From: Acridotheres tristis
Taxonomy: Eukaryota; Chordata; Aves; Passeriformes; Sturnidae
Direction of reading: 5' to 3'
Assembly (NCBI GenBank): GCA_037013685.1
Contig: CM072892.1
Coordinates: forward strand, 14,079,501 to 14,143,500
Length of the DNA stretch: 64,000 nt
Shown in pieces: positions 63,848-64,000 of this stretch (positions within the stretch are counted from its first letter, which is position 1; the number at the start of each line of letters is the position of its first letter). The notes under the pieces were generated by a model. The model saw only the letters and a list, made by a program, of their open reading frames with translations, had not been told where the DNA came from and searched no databases. Position numbers and translations under genes: made by a program.

Positions 63848-64000
63848 GTCTCCAGCCTCTCCTCCTCCCGGGATCAGTCACCCTACCCGCATGTCCTCAG
63901 CTGCCCTGCAGGGATGCTTTGCAAGGAAAAGGAAGAAGCCCTCAGCAGGGCAGCAGGGAGGACGTGGGATGCTCCCCCAGCCAGCGCTGCACTGGCAGGA

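Larger units (their letters stand above)
63700..64000. promoter_or_regulatory. Promoter-like GC-rich region at the window edge
   Basis: The last 300 bases are richer in G+C than most of the window. They contain CpGs around 63750-63785, the RFX-type palindrome, a G-rich 10-bp tandem repeat and GC-rich sequence running off the end. There is no TATA box. The position fits the 5' end of the minus-strand TUNAR transcript, but the region could equally be a neighbouring promoter or an enhancer. The call would need transcript 5' ends to confirm. Confidence 0.4.

Noticed and set aside
1..64000. CRISPR arrays, bacterial operons or phage genes
   Set aside because: Nothing of the kind is present; the sequence is vertebrate nuclear DNA.

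Overview
The window looks like AT-rich nuclear DNA of a bird. Three independent signs support this: CR1 LINE 3' ends with typical avian tails, an avian-type ERVL 3' end, and a nuclear copy of mitochondrial DNA (NUMT) whose gene order ND6 / tRNA-Pro / tRNA-Thr / cytochrome b is the avian arrangement, not the mammalian one. A songbird is plausible but not established. Almost every long open frame here is chance, a repeat translation or a transposon relic.

The key gene is very small. On the minus strand, 35331..35185 encodes a complete 48-residue single-pass membrane microprotein that I recognise as TUNAR (also known as beta- and neural-cell regulin, pTUNAR; the lncRNA TUNA/megamind locus). It has a strong initiation context. 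Just upstream are a branch point and a 3' splice site, so the whole coding sequence lies in one terminal exon. A roughly 300-nt 3'UTR ends in an AATAAA signal. The start of the transcript would lie at higher coordinates. The right end of the window (about 63.7-64.0 kb) has promoter-like character: it is GC-rich, with a palindromic RFX-type X-box and a four-run G-quadruplex motif. Good splice signals on the minus strand at 63.1 and 62.75 kb could mark 5' non-coding exons. In that model about 27 kb (62.7 to 35.4 kb) is TUNAR intron.

Layout: 1-6.8 kb is unique non-coding DNA with an old CR1/L3-like repeat near 4.5-4.9 kb. The NUMT is at 6.8-7.7 kb. From 7.7 to 15 kb I see nothing coding. A compact candidate promoter (octamer, TATA box, CpG-rich leader) sits at 15.01-15.11 kb. 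From 15.1 to 26 kb there is no recognisable gene. Two CR1 3' ends lie at 26.0-27.2 kb, the second ending in a 256-bp CTATT-type satellite. From 27.4 to 34.85 kb there is no recognisable gene. The TUNAR terminal exon is at 34.86-35.37 kb. The presumed intron holds a MIR-like relic (39.4 kb), a C-depleted LTR-like block (42.3 kb), 45 perfect GAAAG repeats (43.8 kb), a CR1 (47.2 kb), an exact 33-bp repeat pair (42.6/49.4 kb), a second MIR-like relic (57.9 kb) and an ERVL 3' end (60.1-60.9 kb).

Family assignments rest on recall of known sequences; no database search was run.
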